A DNA stretch of 64,000 nucleotides. Origin: Flavobacterium cheniae. Its GTDB lineage: Bacteria; Bacteroidota; Bacteroidia; Flavobacteriales; Flavobacteriaceae. The notes beneath the pieces are model-generated. The model was not told where the DNA came from. It did no database searches and worked only from the letters and a program-made list of their open reading frames with translations. The position numbers and the translations under genes are program-made. Location: assembly GCF_004363695.1 (NCBI RefSeq), contig NZ_SNZC01000001.1:804431-868430 (forward strand). The letters run 5' to 3'. Below are positions 28,826 to 39,127 of this stretch, in pieces; the stretch's first letter is position 1, and each line of letters begins with the position of its first letter.

Positions 28826-30718
28826 TTATTTTTTCTTTTGTGCGGCTTTTTGAGCTTCTGCTTGCTCCATCATTTCGCGCATTTTTCTTTGGAATTTACT
28901 TTCCTTTTTCTCTTTTGTTTTATTCTCTTGAATTTGAGCGTGAATTTTATCTTCTTTCACGATGTAATTCTTAATAACCAACATAATTCCGATAGTAATT
29001 AAGTTAGAGATGAAGTAATACAAACTCAATCCAGATGCATAATTGTTAAAGAAGAATAACATCATAACAGGGGAAATGTAAATCATAATTTTCATGATTT
29101 TACCCATATCTGGCATACCTTCTTGTGGTGGCGTGCTCATTGCTTGGTCTCCAGTTGTCATTTTCATATAGAAGAAAATAGCAATAGAAGCTAAAATTGG
29201 GAATAAACTCACGTGATTTCCATAAAAAGGAATACTAAAACCATTTGGAAAATAGTAAATCGCATCAAATGAAGATAAATCATCTGCCCATAAGAACGAT
29301 TTTTGTCTTAAATCGAACATCGATGGGAAGAACTGAAACAACGCATAGAAAATAGGCATTTGCATCAAGGCTGGTAAACATCCTGCCATAGGATTTACAC
29401 CGGCTTTAGAATACAACTTCATAGTTTCTTGTTGTTTCTTCATTGGATTGTCCTTGAATTTTTCATTCAATTCTGTAATTTCAGGACGTAAAACCTTCAT
29501 TTTTGCTTGTGACAAATAAGACTTGTATGTTACTGGCGACATTACAATACGAACTAAAATCGTAAACAATACAATCGCAATTCCGTATCCTACTCCTAAT
29601 GCTGAAATTAATCCGAAAACTGGAATAAAAATATAACGGTTAATCCATCCGAAAATTCCCCAACCTAATGGTAAGATTTCGTCTAAATTTTTCTCGTATC
29701 CATCCAAAATTTCATATTTCGCTGGACCATAATACCAATTCATATTATAGTTTAAAGCACCATTTTTAAATTCTAAAGGAACTTGAGCTGTGAAATTTTT
29801 TGTAAAAACAGTATCAATTTCTTCATCATCAACTAAATTATCAGATTTGAATTTCGCTGTTTTGAATTTCGTATCTGTTAATAAAATTGAAGTAAATAAA
29901 TGCTGTTTAAAAGCGATATAAGAAACATCAATTGCTTCGTCTTCAGAATCTTTTGCTGCATTTAAATAATCGTCTTTTCCATCTTCATATTCAAATACTA
30001 GCTCAGTATAACGGTTTTCATAAGAAACACTATTTTCGTTTCTGTATGATTTTAATTGCCATTCTAAATCTAACGGTTTAGAAGTATTCACTACTTTTTC
30101 TAACCCTTGAGAACGGATAGCAAAATCTAACATGTATTCGTTAGGTTTTAATACATAACGATATTCTAAAAACTGATCTGGACCTGCTTTTAATTGCAAC
30201 GTTAAAACTTGATTTTTACCTTCAGTAGTTAACTTAGGCTCAAAATACATGTCTTTTGTATGCAACGTTCTGTTATCAGTTGTATTTAAAGCAATGTCTA
30301 AAGAAGCGTTTTTATCTTTAATGATTTGAACCGCTTTTTTCGAATTTTTCTCAAATTGATCAAATCCTAAAACAGTTGCTTCTGTAATATAACCTCCTTT
30401 ATTAGAAATTTTAAGTGATAAAACTTCGTTTTTGATTTCAGTAACAGCATCTGTAGCTGATGGAAGTGTTGCAGAATATCCAAACGTACCTAATTGTGCT
30501 TGAGCTGCTGCATTTTTAGTAGAATCTGCTACTGGCGCTGCAGCAACCGTTGAAGTTACCGTTTTAACTTCTTTAGCTTGTTTGTCTAATTGCTCTTTTT
30601 TCTCTTTTTCCTTTTGTTCTTCTGGTGTTGGAGCATTTGAATATAACATCCAAATCAAAATTCCAGAAATCAATACAAATCCGATAATCGAATTAAGGTC
30701 TAATTTTTTTTCTTCCAT
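28826..30718 (-). CDS. yidC: Membrane protein insertase YidC
   Basis: A 630-residue inner-membrane insertase of the Gram-negative type. One N-terminal helix (LNSIIGFVLISGILIWMLYS) is followed by a large periplasmic domain (about 50-355). The conserved five-helix core starts near 360 (FGLISALGVGYGIAIVLFTI) and carries the positively charged helix-1 Arg in LVRIVMSPVTYKSYLSQAKM. Then come NPMAGCLPALMQMPIFYALF and the closing helices MMLFFFNNYASGLSLYYFIS. The C-terminal tail is very basic (KEKKESKFQRKMRE), suited to ribosome contact. It lies 36 bp after pyrG, probably in the same transcript. Confidence 0.97.
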   Translation of the reverse strand: MEEKKLDLNSIIGFVLISGILIWMLYSNAPTPEEQKEKEKKEQLDKQAKEVKTVTSTVAAAPVADSTKNAAAQAQLGTFGYSATLPSATDAVTEIKNEVLSLKISNKGGYITEATVLGFDQFEKNSKKAVQIIKDKNASLDIALNTTDNRTLHTKDMYFEPKLTTEGKNQVLTLQLKAGPDQFLEYRYVLKPNEYMLDFAIRSQGLEKVVNTSKPLDLEWQLKSYRNENSVSYENRYTELVFEYEDGKDDYLNAAKDSEDEAIDVSYIAFKQHLFTSILLTDTKFKTAKFKSDNLVDDEEIDTVFTKNFTAQVPLEFKNGALNYNMNWYYGPAKYEILDGYEKNLDEILPLGWGIFGWINRYIFIPVFGLISALGVGYGIAIVLFTILVRIVMSPVTYKSYLSQAKMKVLRPEITELNEKFKDNPMKKQQETMKLYSKAGVNPMAGCLPALMQMPIFYALFQFFPSMFDLRQKSFLWADDLSSFDAIYYFPNGFSIPFYGNHVSLFPILASIAIFFYMKMTTGDQAMSTPPQEGMPDMGKIMKIMIYISPVMMLFFFNNYASGLSLYYFISNLITIGIMLVIKNYIVKEDKIHAQIQENKTKEKKESKFQRKMREMMEQAEAQKAAQKKK

Positions 30719-30754
30719 CTACTTATTAGTGTTCAGTGTTCTTAATTGAACAGT

Positions 30755-32404
<1,650 letters not shown>

Positions 32405-32424
32405 TTATCTGTAATAAAATCGTG

Positions 32425-32466
32425 CAAAGATAACACTAATTAGTCAATGTGCCAATTAGTCGATGT
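32425..32466 (-). promoter_or_regulatory. pyrG promoter with a 16-bp-period direct repeat
   Basis: On the minus strand TTG (32455-32453), 20 bases, TATCTTTG (32432-32425) gives a near-consensus promoter. In plus-strand terms AATTAGTCAATGT (32438-32450) and AATTAGTCGATGT (32454-32466) repeat with a 16-bp period over the -33 element, so they may bind a regulator. Confidence 0.5.
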
Positions 32467-32495
32467 ATCAATTTTGTAATTAAATTGTAAACAAT

Positions 32496-32726
32496 TTATT
32501 TTTGTTTTGGAAAGTTTCTACGGATGTTTCTAACCAGTTCTTCCAATCCATTTAGCTTGAGTTCGTGGACCAATTTTAATTGTTCGCCTAATTGTCCTTT
32601 TGGAAAACCTTTATTAGCATACCAAACCACATAATACTCCGGAAGGTCGATTAAGTAATAGCCTTCGTATTTGCCAAATGGCATTTTGGTGTGAGCAAGT
32701 TTTACGAGGAGTTCTTGGTTGGTCAT
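32496..32726 (-). CDS. DUF3820 family protein
   Basis: A 76-residue protein matching the DUF3820 family: KMPFGKYEGYYLIDLPEYYV followed by WYANKGFPKGQLGEQLKLVH. The family is widespread in Gram-negative bacteria. The MPFGKYxGxxLxxLPxxYLxW core resembles small quorum/nuclease-associated modules, but the function is unknown. It follows the hypothetical gene upstream by 36 bp and may be the end of the LysM-OsmC run. Confidence 0.85.
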   Translation of the reverse strand: MTNQELLVKLAHTKMPFGKYEGYYLIDLPEYYVVWYANKGFPKGQLGEQLKLVHELKLNGLEELVRNIRRNFPKQK

Positions 32727-32762
32727 TTTGTTTAGAGAATAGAAAAAAGAGAATTTTATTTT

Positions 32763-33404
32763 TTAATTACAGTGGGTCAAATATTGTCTTTCTTCAAAAT
32801 GCTTTTGAATCTTACCTGTAACTGGATCCAAATGTAAAATTTCCTCATCTGAATAACAATCAAAAATTGCAATTGTGTTAAAAACAATCCAATAATATTC
32901 ATTCTTTTTTGAATCGAATTCTAATCTTAAATTAATCTTTCTTACTGATTTTTTTAAATTTTGATTATCAATAATTTGATTAAGTTCTGTTCTATTAAGC
33001 CAATTTGATTTTTTATTCTCCAAGAGAAATTTTGGAATTCTTTCAATATCAATTCTTTCAACCAAATTGAGCGATGAGTCAAGATTCACATAAACTCTTT
33101 TGTCTACAAAGTCATATTCAAAATCAGGATGTTTACAACTAAAAACTATCTGTTTTGCACTTAAAAATTTTCCTTTTGTTCGCTTACCTTTTTTTAATCT
33201 AGCCCATTTAACGTTTCCCTTTTTATCTATATATTGATAAAAAGAATTATCATCAAAATTTAAATAACTAAAAAAATAATCTCCAACAGCTTCTCTGAGG
33301 CTATTATTAGCTTTTTTTAGTATGTCATCAGTCAAATAACTTTGACTTTTCAAAGTTATCGACACAAAGAATAACACTATTAAAAAAAATATCTTTTTAT
33401 TCAC
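32763..33404 (-). CDS. Hypothetical secreted protein
   Basis: I favour a GTG start at 33404, giving 213 residues and a clean Sec signal (VNKKIFFLIVLFFVSITLKS). The alternative ATG at 33440 adds 12 residues and would overlap the OsmC gene by 20 bp. The mature protein is polar, with YFFSYLNFDDNSFYQYIDKK, GKFLSAKQIVFSCKHPDFEY and SKKNEYYWIVFNTIAIFDCY; two cysteines are present. I recognise no family. It follows the OsmC gene closely, so it is likely co-transcribed. Confidence 0.6.
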   Translation of the reverse strand: MNKKIFFLIVLFFVSITLKSQSYLTDDILKKANNSLREAVGDYFFSYLNFDDNSFYQYIDKKGNVKWARLKKGKRTKGKFLSAKQIVFSCKHPDFEYDFVDKRVYVNLDSSLNLVERIDIERIPKFLLENKKSNWLNRTELNQIIDNQNLKKSVRKINLRLEFDSKKNEYYWIVFNTIAIFDCYSDEEILHLDPVTGKIQKHFEERQYLTHCN

Positions 33405-33420
33405 ATTAGAATATGATTTT

Positions 33421-33825
33421 TTACTTCCAATTAAAAACAATCTCTTTTTTAATATCTGGATGCAAGCTGTAAAAAACTGGGCATGTCATTGCGGTTCTTT
33501 CTAAAATTGTTTTTGTTTTTTCATCGGGATGAATTGAGAAATGGAAGGTTACATGAATTTCGGTAATTCTTCTTGGTTCGGTTCCCATGATTTTGGTTAC
33601 TTCTGCGGTGGAACCTGAAAAATCTACGTCTAAATCACGGGCTTTGATTCCCATAACGGTGAACATGCAACTTGCTAATCCATTGGCAACAGTATCGGTT
33701 GGAGAAAAGGCTTCTCCTTTTCCGTTGTTATCAAGTGGTGCATCCGAAATAATTTCCGAACCTGATTGTAAATGTATAGAAGAGGTGCGTAAATCACCTA
33801 AGTAAGTCACTTTTGAAGTTGCCAT
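33421..33825 (-). CDS. OsmC family peroxide-reducing protein
   Basis: A 134-residue protein of the OsmC/Ohr fold, which reduces organic hydroperoxides through two cysteines. Both are visible: the first in VANGLASCMFTVMG, the second in AMTCPVFYSLHPD. It belongs to the YhfA-like OsmC subgroup by length and by the opening KVTYLGDLRTSSIHLQSG. Its start codon overlaps the stop of the LysM gene by one base, so translation is coupled. Physiological substrate not determined. Confidence 0.9.
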   Translation of the reverse strand: MATSKVTYLGDLRTSSIHLQSGSEIISDAPLDNNGKGEAFSPTDTVANGLASCMFTVMGIKARDLDVDFSGSTAEVTKIMGTEPRRITEIHVTFHFSIHPDEKTKTILERTAMTCPVFYSLHPDIKKEIVFNWK

Positions 33826-35708
33826 TATTGTGCTTGTTTAATCGTTAAATCGCTGTCGTAATACAATAAATACGTTGCATTATTTGAAATTAATCCGTTA
33901 CTAGAATTGTAATCAAATGCGTTTTCAATGTATTCTGTTTTGGTTGTCGCTGCTGATTTTACAAAACCTTCTGGTTGGCAAATTCTCAATAAAGCATCAA
34001 ACGTTACATCGAAACCTTTTTTGGCTGCAGCATTTGGATAAATATTATTGATTTTCTTGAATTGCTTTTCAAATTGCTTTTCTTCTGGTGTTGAAGCTAC
34101 TTTAGTTGCTGATGGAAATAATAATTTCAAATCAGCTAAGTTTTTCATTGGAATTTCCTCAAAATTCAACGCATCATACAATTCGAAAACTGCTAATTGA
34201 ATATCATATTCTTTTTGCAATCCTTTTAAAATGTTGGTAATACTTAAAATTGTACTTGCTTTTTCAATTTCCATAAGTACAAAATTCTTTTGCCCTTTAA
34301 CCAATTGTGTTTTTAAAAGCGCCACATCTAAAGCTCCTTTATCATTAAATAAAGCATGCTTAACTTCTGGATGATTCGCTGTTATAAAATCTTTTGAAGT
34401 TGTTTTTTTAGCACTAATGATCGCTACCACATTTCCGTTTTTCGATTTAAAATAATCAAACATCGAAGCACGTAAACGATCTTCTGCTGGAACCGTGTAA
34501 TATAAATTTGGTAATGGCAATCCACGCTCTTTAGAAAGTGGTGAAATTACCGGAGTATTATATTTTGTTAGCAATTGTGCCGTTGTTTCAACAATTGAGT
34601 TTTGAAAAGGTCCAACAACAGCATCTACATTTTCAAAATCATTTTTAGAAATGATAGAAGCTACATTTGATGAATATTTAGTACTTTCTACATCGTAAAC
34701 CTTAACATTTACAGGCAATCCAAGTACTTTAGCCGAATCAATTGCCATAAGCGCTCCAGCGTAAAAATCTAAAGTAAGGTTTAAGAATTTATTCGTTTTT
34801 AACTGCTCTGTTTTGGTTTTAACCGAATCTGTTTCAATTTTATTGATATTGAATGGTAACAACAAAACCATGTTTCTTTGTTTCGATTTATCAACCGTAG
34901 CTAATAAATTCACTTTGTTTTTAGCTACTAAAACAGAATCTTTTGCTTTTGTAATAACAGTTCCGTTAGAAGGCACTTTTAAAAGCATTCCAATTTTTAA
35001 ACCATCTTGCAAATCTGGATTTAGCGTAATTAAATCACCTTGCGCAATATCAAACTTTTTAGAAAGACTATAAAGCGTTTCTTTAGGTTGCACTTCATAT
35101 TCAACCAAAGTTATATTCGAAGGTTTTTTAACCTGAACTCCTGGTTTCAAAATTAAGGTTTGACCAACATTTAATCCGCCTACAATTTGTGGATTTAGTT
35201 GTTCTAATTCGGTAACAGTTAAGCCGTATCTTGTAGCAATACCATACTTAGTTTCTTTAGCCTCTACTAAGTGAGTAGTTGCATTTGTTGTTGCTTTTGG
35301 CTTAAAAAAAGTCGCCTGACTAGCATTAATATCTGCCGCTGAGGGTTTTGAAACGAATATTTCTTGACCAATTTTCAAACCATTTTGCAAAGCAACTTTG
35401 TTCCAATTTTCGATATCTGAAACGGAAACATTATATTTTTTGGAGATTCCAAAAAGCGTTTCTTTTTCACCTACTACATGCTTAATTGCTTTATTAACTG
35501 AGCCATTAGGAATTAGTAGTGTCGTGTTTTCTTTAACACCATTTTTCGCATCTGGATTTAATCTGTAAATATCAAAAGGCGTAACCTCGTACTTTTTTGC
35601 GATTTGAAAAACGGTTTCTCCTTTAGCTACAACATGTTTAATCTGAGATTGAACAGGTAACGCGAAAAGAAAAATCAAACTGAAAAGAAAAACAACTCTT
35701 TTTATCAT
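33825..35708 (-). CDS. LysM-repeat protein with a periplasmic-binding (LpoA-like) C-terminal domain
   Basis: A 627-residue exported protein (signal 1-21, ending PVQSQ). Four LysM modules follow, near 23-67 (HVVAKGETVFQIAKKYEVTP), 75-120 (HVVGEKETLFGISKKYNVSV), 143-187 (HLVEAKETKYGIATRYGLTV) and 203-248 (YEVQPKETLYSLSKKFDIAQ). From about residue 280 to the end is a type 1 periplasmic-binding fold (NMVLLLPFNINKI, FYAGALMAIDSAKVLGLPVN, VDAVVGPFQNSIVETTAQLL, NTPVISPLSKE). The plan suggests a peptidoglycan-bound protein. In proteobacteria the related fold occurs in LpoA, an activator of penicillin-binding protein 1A; a similar job here is inference. First gene of a run with OsmC. Confidence 0.88.
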   Translation of the reverse strand: MIKRVVFLFSLIFLFALPVQSQIKHVVAKGETVFQIAKKYEVTPFDIYRLNPDAKNGVKENTTLLIPNGSVNKAIKHVVGEKETLFGISKKYNVSVSDIENWNKVALQNGLKIGQEIFVSKPSAADINASQATFFKPKATTNATTHLVEAKETKYGIATRYGLTVTELEQLNPQIVGGLNVGQTLILKPGVQVKKPSNITLVEYEVQPKETLYSLSKKFDIAQGDLITLNPDLQDGLKIGMLLKVPSNGTVITKAKDSVLVAKNKVNLLATVDKSKQRNMVLLLPFNINKIETDSVKTKTEQLKTNKFLNLTLDFYAGALMAIDSAKVLGLPVNVKVYDVESTKYSSNVASIISKNDFENVDAVVGPFQNSIVETTAQLLTKYNTPVISPLSKERGLPLPNLYYTVPAEDRLRASMFDYFKSKNGNVVAIISAKKTTSKDFITANHPEVKHALFNDKGALDVALLKTQLVKGQKNFVLMEIEKASTILSITNILKGLQKEYDIQLAVFELYDALNFEEIPMKNLADLKLLFPSATKVASTPEEKQFEKQFKKINNIYPNAAAKKGFDVTFDALLRICQPEGFVKSAATTKTEYIENAFDYNSSNGLISNNATYLLYYDSDLTIKQAQ

Positions 35709-35737
35709 AATCTTAATTTAAAAACAATACTAAACAA

Positions 35738-35796
35738 AAATTTCAATAGCAATTTATATCGTAAAAATAGAATAAAAATAATTGCTATTGAAATTT
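35738..35796. repeat. 17-bp inverted repeat with 25-base loop between guaA and the LysM gene
   Basis: AAATTTCAATAGCAATT (35738-35754) and its exact complement AATTGCTATTGAAATTT (35780-35796) are separated by 25 AT-rich bases. On the minus strand a T-rich stretch follows, so it could end guaA transcripts, but the loop is large for a terminator. Confidence 0.6.
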
Positions 35797-35821
35797 ATAT
35801 GTCGAATTTGAAAAATTTATT

Positions 35822-37354
35822 TTATTCCCATTCTATCGTTGCAGGCGGTTTCGAACTGATGTCATACACCACTCGGTTTACACCTCTAACGTTATTTATA
35901 ATTTCATTAGAAATTTTCATTAAAAACTCATACGGTAAATGTACCCAATCCGCAGTCATTCCGTCTGTCGATTCTACTGCACGTAAAGCAACAACTTTTT
36001 CGTATGTACGTTCATCACCCATTACTCCTACGCTATTTACTGGTAACAAGATTGCTCCTGCTTGCCATACTTTATCGTATAATCCGTGTTCTTTTAATCC
36101 GTTGATGAAAACCGCATCTACTTCTTGCAAAATAGCTACTTTTTCTGGCGTAATATCTCCTAAAATACGAATCGCTAATCCTGGTCCAGGGAACGGATGA
36201 CGACCTAATAATTCTTCATCGATTCCTAAACTTCTTCCTACTCTACGAACCTCATCTTTAAATAACATTCGTAAAGGCTCCACCACTTGCAATTTCATAA
36301 AATCAGGTAATCCACCTACATTATGATGCGATTTAATCGTTGCTGAAGGTCCACCCGTTGCTGAAACTGATTCAATAACATCAGGATAAATCGTACCTTG
36401 ACCTAACCATTTTACATCGGTTAATTGGTGTGCTTCATCATCAAAAACTTCAATGAACGCTTTTCCAATGGCTTTACGTTTTGCTTCTGGATCATCTAAC
36501 CCAGCTAACGCATCCAAAAAGCGTGCCGAAGCATCAACTCCTTTTACATTTAAGCCCATTCCTTTGTACTGATTTAATACATTTTGGAATTCATTTTTAC
36601 GTAACAATCCGTTGTTTACGAAAATACAATATAAGTTTTCTCCGATTGCTTTATTCAATAAAACCGCTGCTACTGTTGAATCTACACCACCCGAAAGTCC
36701 CAAAACCACTTTATCGTTTCCGATTTTAGCTTTCATTTCGGCAACCACTTCTTCTACGAAAGCGTTTGGTGTGAAATTTTGAGGTACTTGTGCAATTTTC
36801 ACTAAGAAGTTCTCCAACATTTGTTTTCCATCTGTTGAATGGTATACTTCTGGGTGAAATTGGATTGCATAAGTAGTTTCGCCTTCAATTTTATAAGCTG
36901 CGTTTTCTACATCTTTTGTGCTAGCAATCTTAACTCCGTTTGTTGGCAATTGTTTGATTGAATCCGAATGAGACATCCAAACTTGACTGTTTTCAGAAAC
37001 ACCTTCTAAAAACACTTCGTTTTCTTTGATGTAAGACAAATTTGCTCTTCCATATTCTCTTGTGTTTGAAGCCGCTACTTCTCCACCTGAAAAATGGGCT
37101 AAATATTGTGCTCCGTAACAAACTGCTAACAATGGCATTTTACCTCTAATTTGAGATAAATCTGGATGTAATGCTTCTTCAGAACGAACTGAACATGGGC
37201 TTCCGCCTAAGATTACGGCTTTGTATGATGATAAATCTGCTGGAATTTTATCGAATGGAAAAATCTCGCAGAAAATATTTAATTCTCTTACTCTTCGGGC
37301 AATTAATTGGGTGTATTGCGAACCGAAATCTAAAATTAATACGTTGTGTTGCAT
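35822..37354 (-). CDS. guaA: GMP synthase (glutamine-hydrolysing)
   Basis: A 510-residue enzyme converting XMP to GMP. The N-terminal glutaminase domain has [20 protein letters not shown], the catalytic Cys in [19 protein letters not shown] and His/Glu in [12 protein letters not shown]. The ATP-pyrophosphatase domain has [20 protein letters not shown]. The C-terminal dimerisation domain has [19 protein letters not shown] and ends [16 protein letters not shown]. Normal length. It is 72 bp downstream of purM, separated by a perfect palindrome, and its leader is CAA-rich. Confidence 0.98.
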   Translation of the reverse strand: MQHNVLILDFGSQYTQLIARRVRELNIFCEIFPFDKIPADLSSYKAVILGGSPCSVRSEEALHPDLSQIRGKMPLLAVCYGAQYLAHFSGGEVAASNTREYGRANLSYIKENEVFLEGVSENSQVWMSHSDSIKQLPTNGVKIASTKDVENAAYKIEGETTYAIQFHPEVYHSTDGKQMLENFLVKIAQVPQNFTPNAFVEEVVAEMKAKIGNDKVVLGLSGGVDSTVAAVLLNKAIGENLYCIFVNNGLLRKNEFQNVLNQYKGMGLNVKGVDASARFLDALAGLDDPEAKRKAIGKAFIEVFDDEAHQLTDVKWLGQGTIYPDVIESVSATGGPSATIKSHHNVGGLPDFMKLQVVEPLRMLFKDEVRRVGRSLGIDEELLGRHPFPGPGLAIRILGDITPEKVAILQEVDAVFINGLKEHGLYDKVWQAGAILLPVNSVGVMGDERTYEKVVALRAVESTDGMTADWVHLPYEFLMKISNEIINNVRGVNRVVYDISSKPPATIEWE

Positions 37355-37390
37355 TTTATTGTTGTTGTGTTGTAAATTTTAATTTCATTA

Positions 37391-37419
37391 AAAACAGAAA
37401 GACAAGTCATGACTTGTCT
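37391..37419 (-). terminator. 20-bp perfect palindrome after purM, probable terminator or dispersed repeat
   Basis: AGACAAGTCATGACTTGTCT (37400-37419) is its own reverse complement and starts 8 bp past the purM stop. On the minus strand TTCTGTTTTT follows, so it may terminate purM. The arm sequence resembles short palindromes that I recall as scattered in Flavobacterium genomes. Confidence 0.55.
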
Positions 37420-37426
37420 CTACAGA

Positions 37427-38605
37427 TTAATACTCAAATGTTCCGTATTCGGATGTAATTGTTAATTTCTTACTATCTGATTTCTCTACTCTTCCTACGA
37501 TTTGTGCGTCGATGTTGAATGATTTTGAAATTTCAATGATATCTTGTGCTACCTCTGCAGGAATGTATACTTCCATTCTGTGACCACAGTTGAATACTTG
37601 GTACATTTCTTTCCAATCCGTTTTAGAATTTTCTTGAATCAGTTTAAATAATGGCGACACTGGAAATAAATTATCTTTAATCACATGAACATTTTCTACG
37701 AAGTGAAGCACTTTTGTTTGCGCACCACCACTGCAGTGAACCATTCCGTGAATTTTGTTTGAATTGTATTTTGATAAAATCTTTTTGATTACTGGGGCGT
37801 ATGTTCTGGTTGGAGAAAGCACTAATTTCCCAGCGTCAATTGGACTATTTTCAACAGCATCTGTCAATTTAGTTTGACCTGAATACACTAATTCATTTGG
37901 AACTGAAGCATCAAAACTTTCTGGATATTTTTCCGCCAAATATTTCGAAAAAACATCATGACGAGCCGAAGTTAAACCATTGCTTCCCATTCCGCCGTTA
38001 TATTCCTTTTCGTAAGTAGCTTGCCCAAAAGAAGCCAATCCTACAATAACATCTCCAGCTTGAATATTTGCGTTATCAATTACATCCGCACGTTTCATTC
38101 GAGCTGTAACTGTTGAATCTACGATGATGGTTCGAACTAAATCGCCTACATCAGCAGTTTCTCCACCGGTAGAATGAATCGTAACTCCGTGATTTTTTAA
38201 ATCCGAAATTAATTCTTCTGTTCCATTGATGATGGCTGAAATAACTTCGCCAGGAATCAAATTTTTGTTTCTTCCAATGGTTGATGAAAGTAAAATATTA
38301 TCGGTTGCTCCGACACATAATAAATCATCAATATTCATGATTAACGCATCTTGAGCAATTCCTTTCCATACCGAAATATCTCCAGTTTCTTTCCAATACA
38401 TGTAGGCTAAGGAAGATTTTGTTCCTGCGCCATCAGCATGCATAATGATGCAATATTGGTCGTCGTTTGTTAAATAATCTGGGATGATTTTACAAAATGC
38501 TTGTGGAAATAAGCCTTTGTCGATGTTTTTGATAGCTTGGTGCACATCTTCTTTAGAAGCCGAAACTCCTCTTAAATTGTAGCGTTTGCTCGTATCAGAA
38601 CTCAT
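37427..38605 (-). CDS. purM: Phosphoribosylformylglycinamidine cyclo-ligase (AIR synthase)
   Basis: A 392-residue enzyme of purine synthesis, making aminoimidazole ribotide. It has the AIR-synthase fold: IIMHADGAGTKSSLAYMYWK, AQDALIMNIDDLLCVGATDN, HSTGGETADVGDLVRTIIVD, GDVIVGLASFGQA and the C-terminal KIHGMVHCSGGAQTKVLHFV. It is longer and more divergent than E. coli PurM, as is usual for the Bacteroidota version. A TATCTTTG box (38639-38632, minus) lies 27 bp upstream, with a CACAACAACAACAC leader. guaA is next downstream. Confidence 0.9.
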   Translation of the reverse strand: MSSDTSKRYNLRGVSASKEDVHQAIKNIDKGLFPQAFCKIIPDYLTNDDQYCIIMHADGAGTKSSLAYMYWKETGDISVWKGIAQDALIMNIDDLLCVGATDNILLSSTIGRNKNLIPGEVISAIINGTEELISDLKNHGVTIHSTGGETADVGDLVRTIIVDSTVTARMKRADVIDNANIQAGDVIVGLASFGQATYEKEYNGGMGSNGLTSARHDVFSKYLAEKYPESFDASVPNELVYSGQTKLTDAVENSPIDAGKLVLSPTRTYAPVIKKILSKYNSNKIHGMVHCSGGAQTKVLHFVENVHVIKDNLFPVSPLFKLIQENSKTDWKEMYQVFNCGHRMEVYIPAEVAQDIIEISKSFNIDAQIVGRVEKSDSKKLTITSEYGTFEY

Positions 38606-38646
38606 GAATGTAGTGTGTTGTTGTTGTGGCGCAAAGATAGTTCTAA

Positions 38647-38676
38647 AATTTAGAATTTAGAAGTATGAATTTAGAA
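38647..38676. repeat. Three copies of AATTTAGAA upstream of purM
   Basis: AATTTAGAA starts at 38647, 38654 and 38668, offsets of 7 and 14. The array lies just upstream of the purM -7 box. It could be an operator or simple low-complexity DNA. Confidence 0.4.
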
Positions 38677-38680
38677 TTTG

Positions 38681-39127
38681 TTAAATTTTTATAACATGAA
38701 CAGCTTCAACCAATTCCGAATCGTTGTTTGGAAACAAAATATTTTCAATTTTAAAAGTGGTAAAACATTCTCCAACAATAGATGAAACATCATAATTTAC
38801 ATCAATTTGATCCATCTGTAAAGTTGTTTCGTTGTTCAACTTGATAGCAAACGAATTTCCTGTTGCATTTGAAACCGGTGGAAATATCTGGATTACATTC
38901 AAATTTTCAATAAACTCATATGGAATAGCTGCTTCCTCTAAATCTTGAATAATTATTTGTTGTGCTGTATAGGTTTCGTTCTCAAACACATTTTCGCCAG
39001 TAGTTTCATCTATGATTTCAACAAAAAAAGAAGCTGGCGTAGGCTGATTTCCTTCATCACACTTATCATTACAACTAACTAATGAAACCGTTATTATTAT
39101 TAAAAATAAACCTATTATTTTTTTCAT
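38681..39127 (-). CDS. Hypothetical lipoprotein
   Basis: A 148-residue protein with a signal ending SLVSCNDKC, so Cys19 is the probable lipid anchor. The mature part is acidic, with FFVEIIDETTGENVFENETY, IQIFPPVSNATGNSFAIKLN and a strand-rich end. It resembles no family I can name. Its start overlaps the stop of the double-OmpA gene upstream by 4 bp (ATGA), so the two are translationally coupled and possibly partners in the envelope. Confidence 0.72.
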   Translation of the reverse strand: MKKIIGLFLIIITVSLVSCNDKCDEGNQPTPASFFVEIIDETTGENVFENETYTAQQIIIQDLEEAAIPYEFIENLNVIQIFPPVSNATGNSFAIKLNNETTLQMDQIDVNYDVSSIVGECFTTFKIENILFPNNDSELVEAVHVIKI

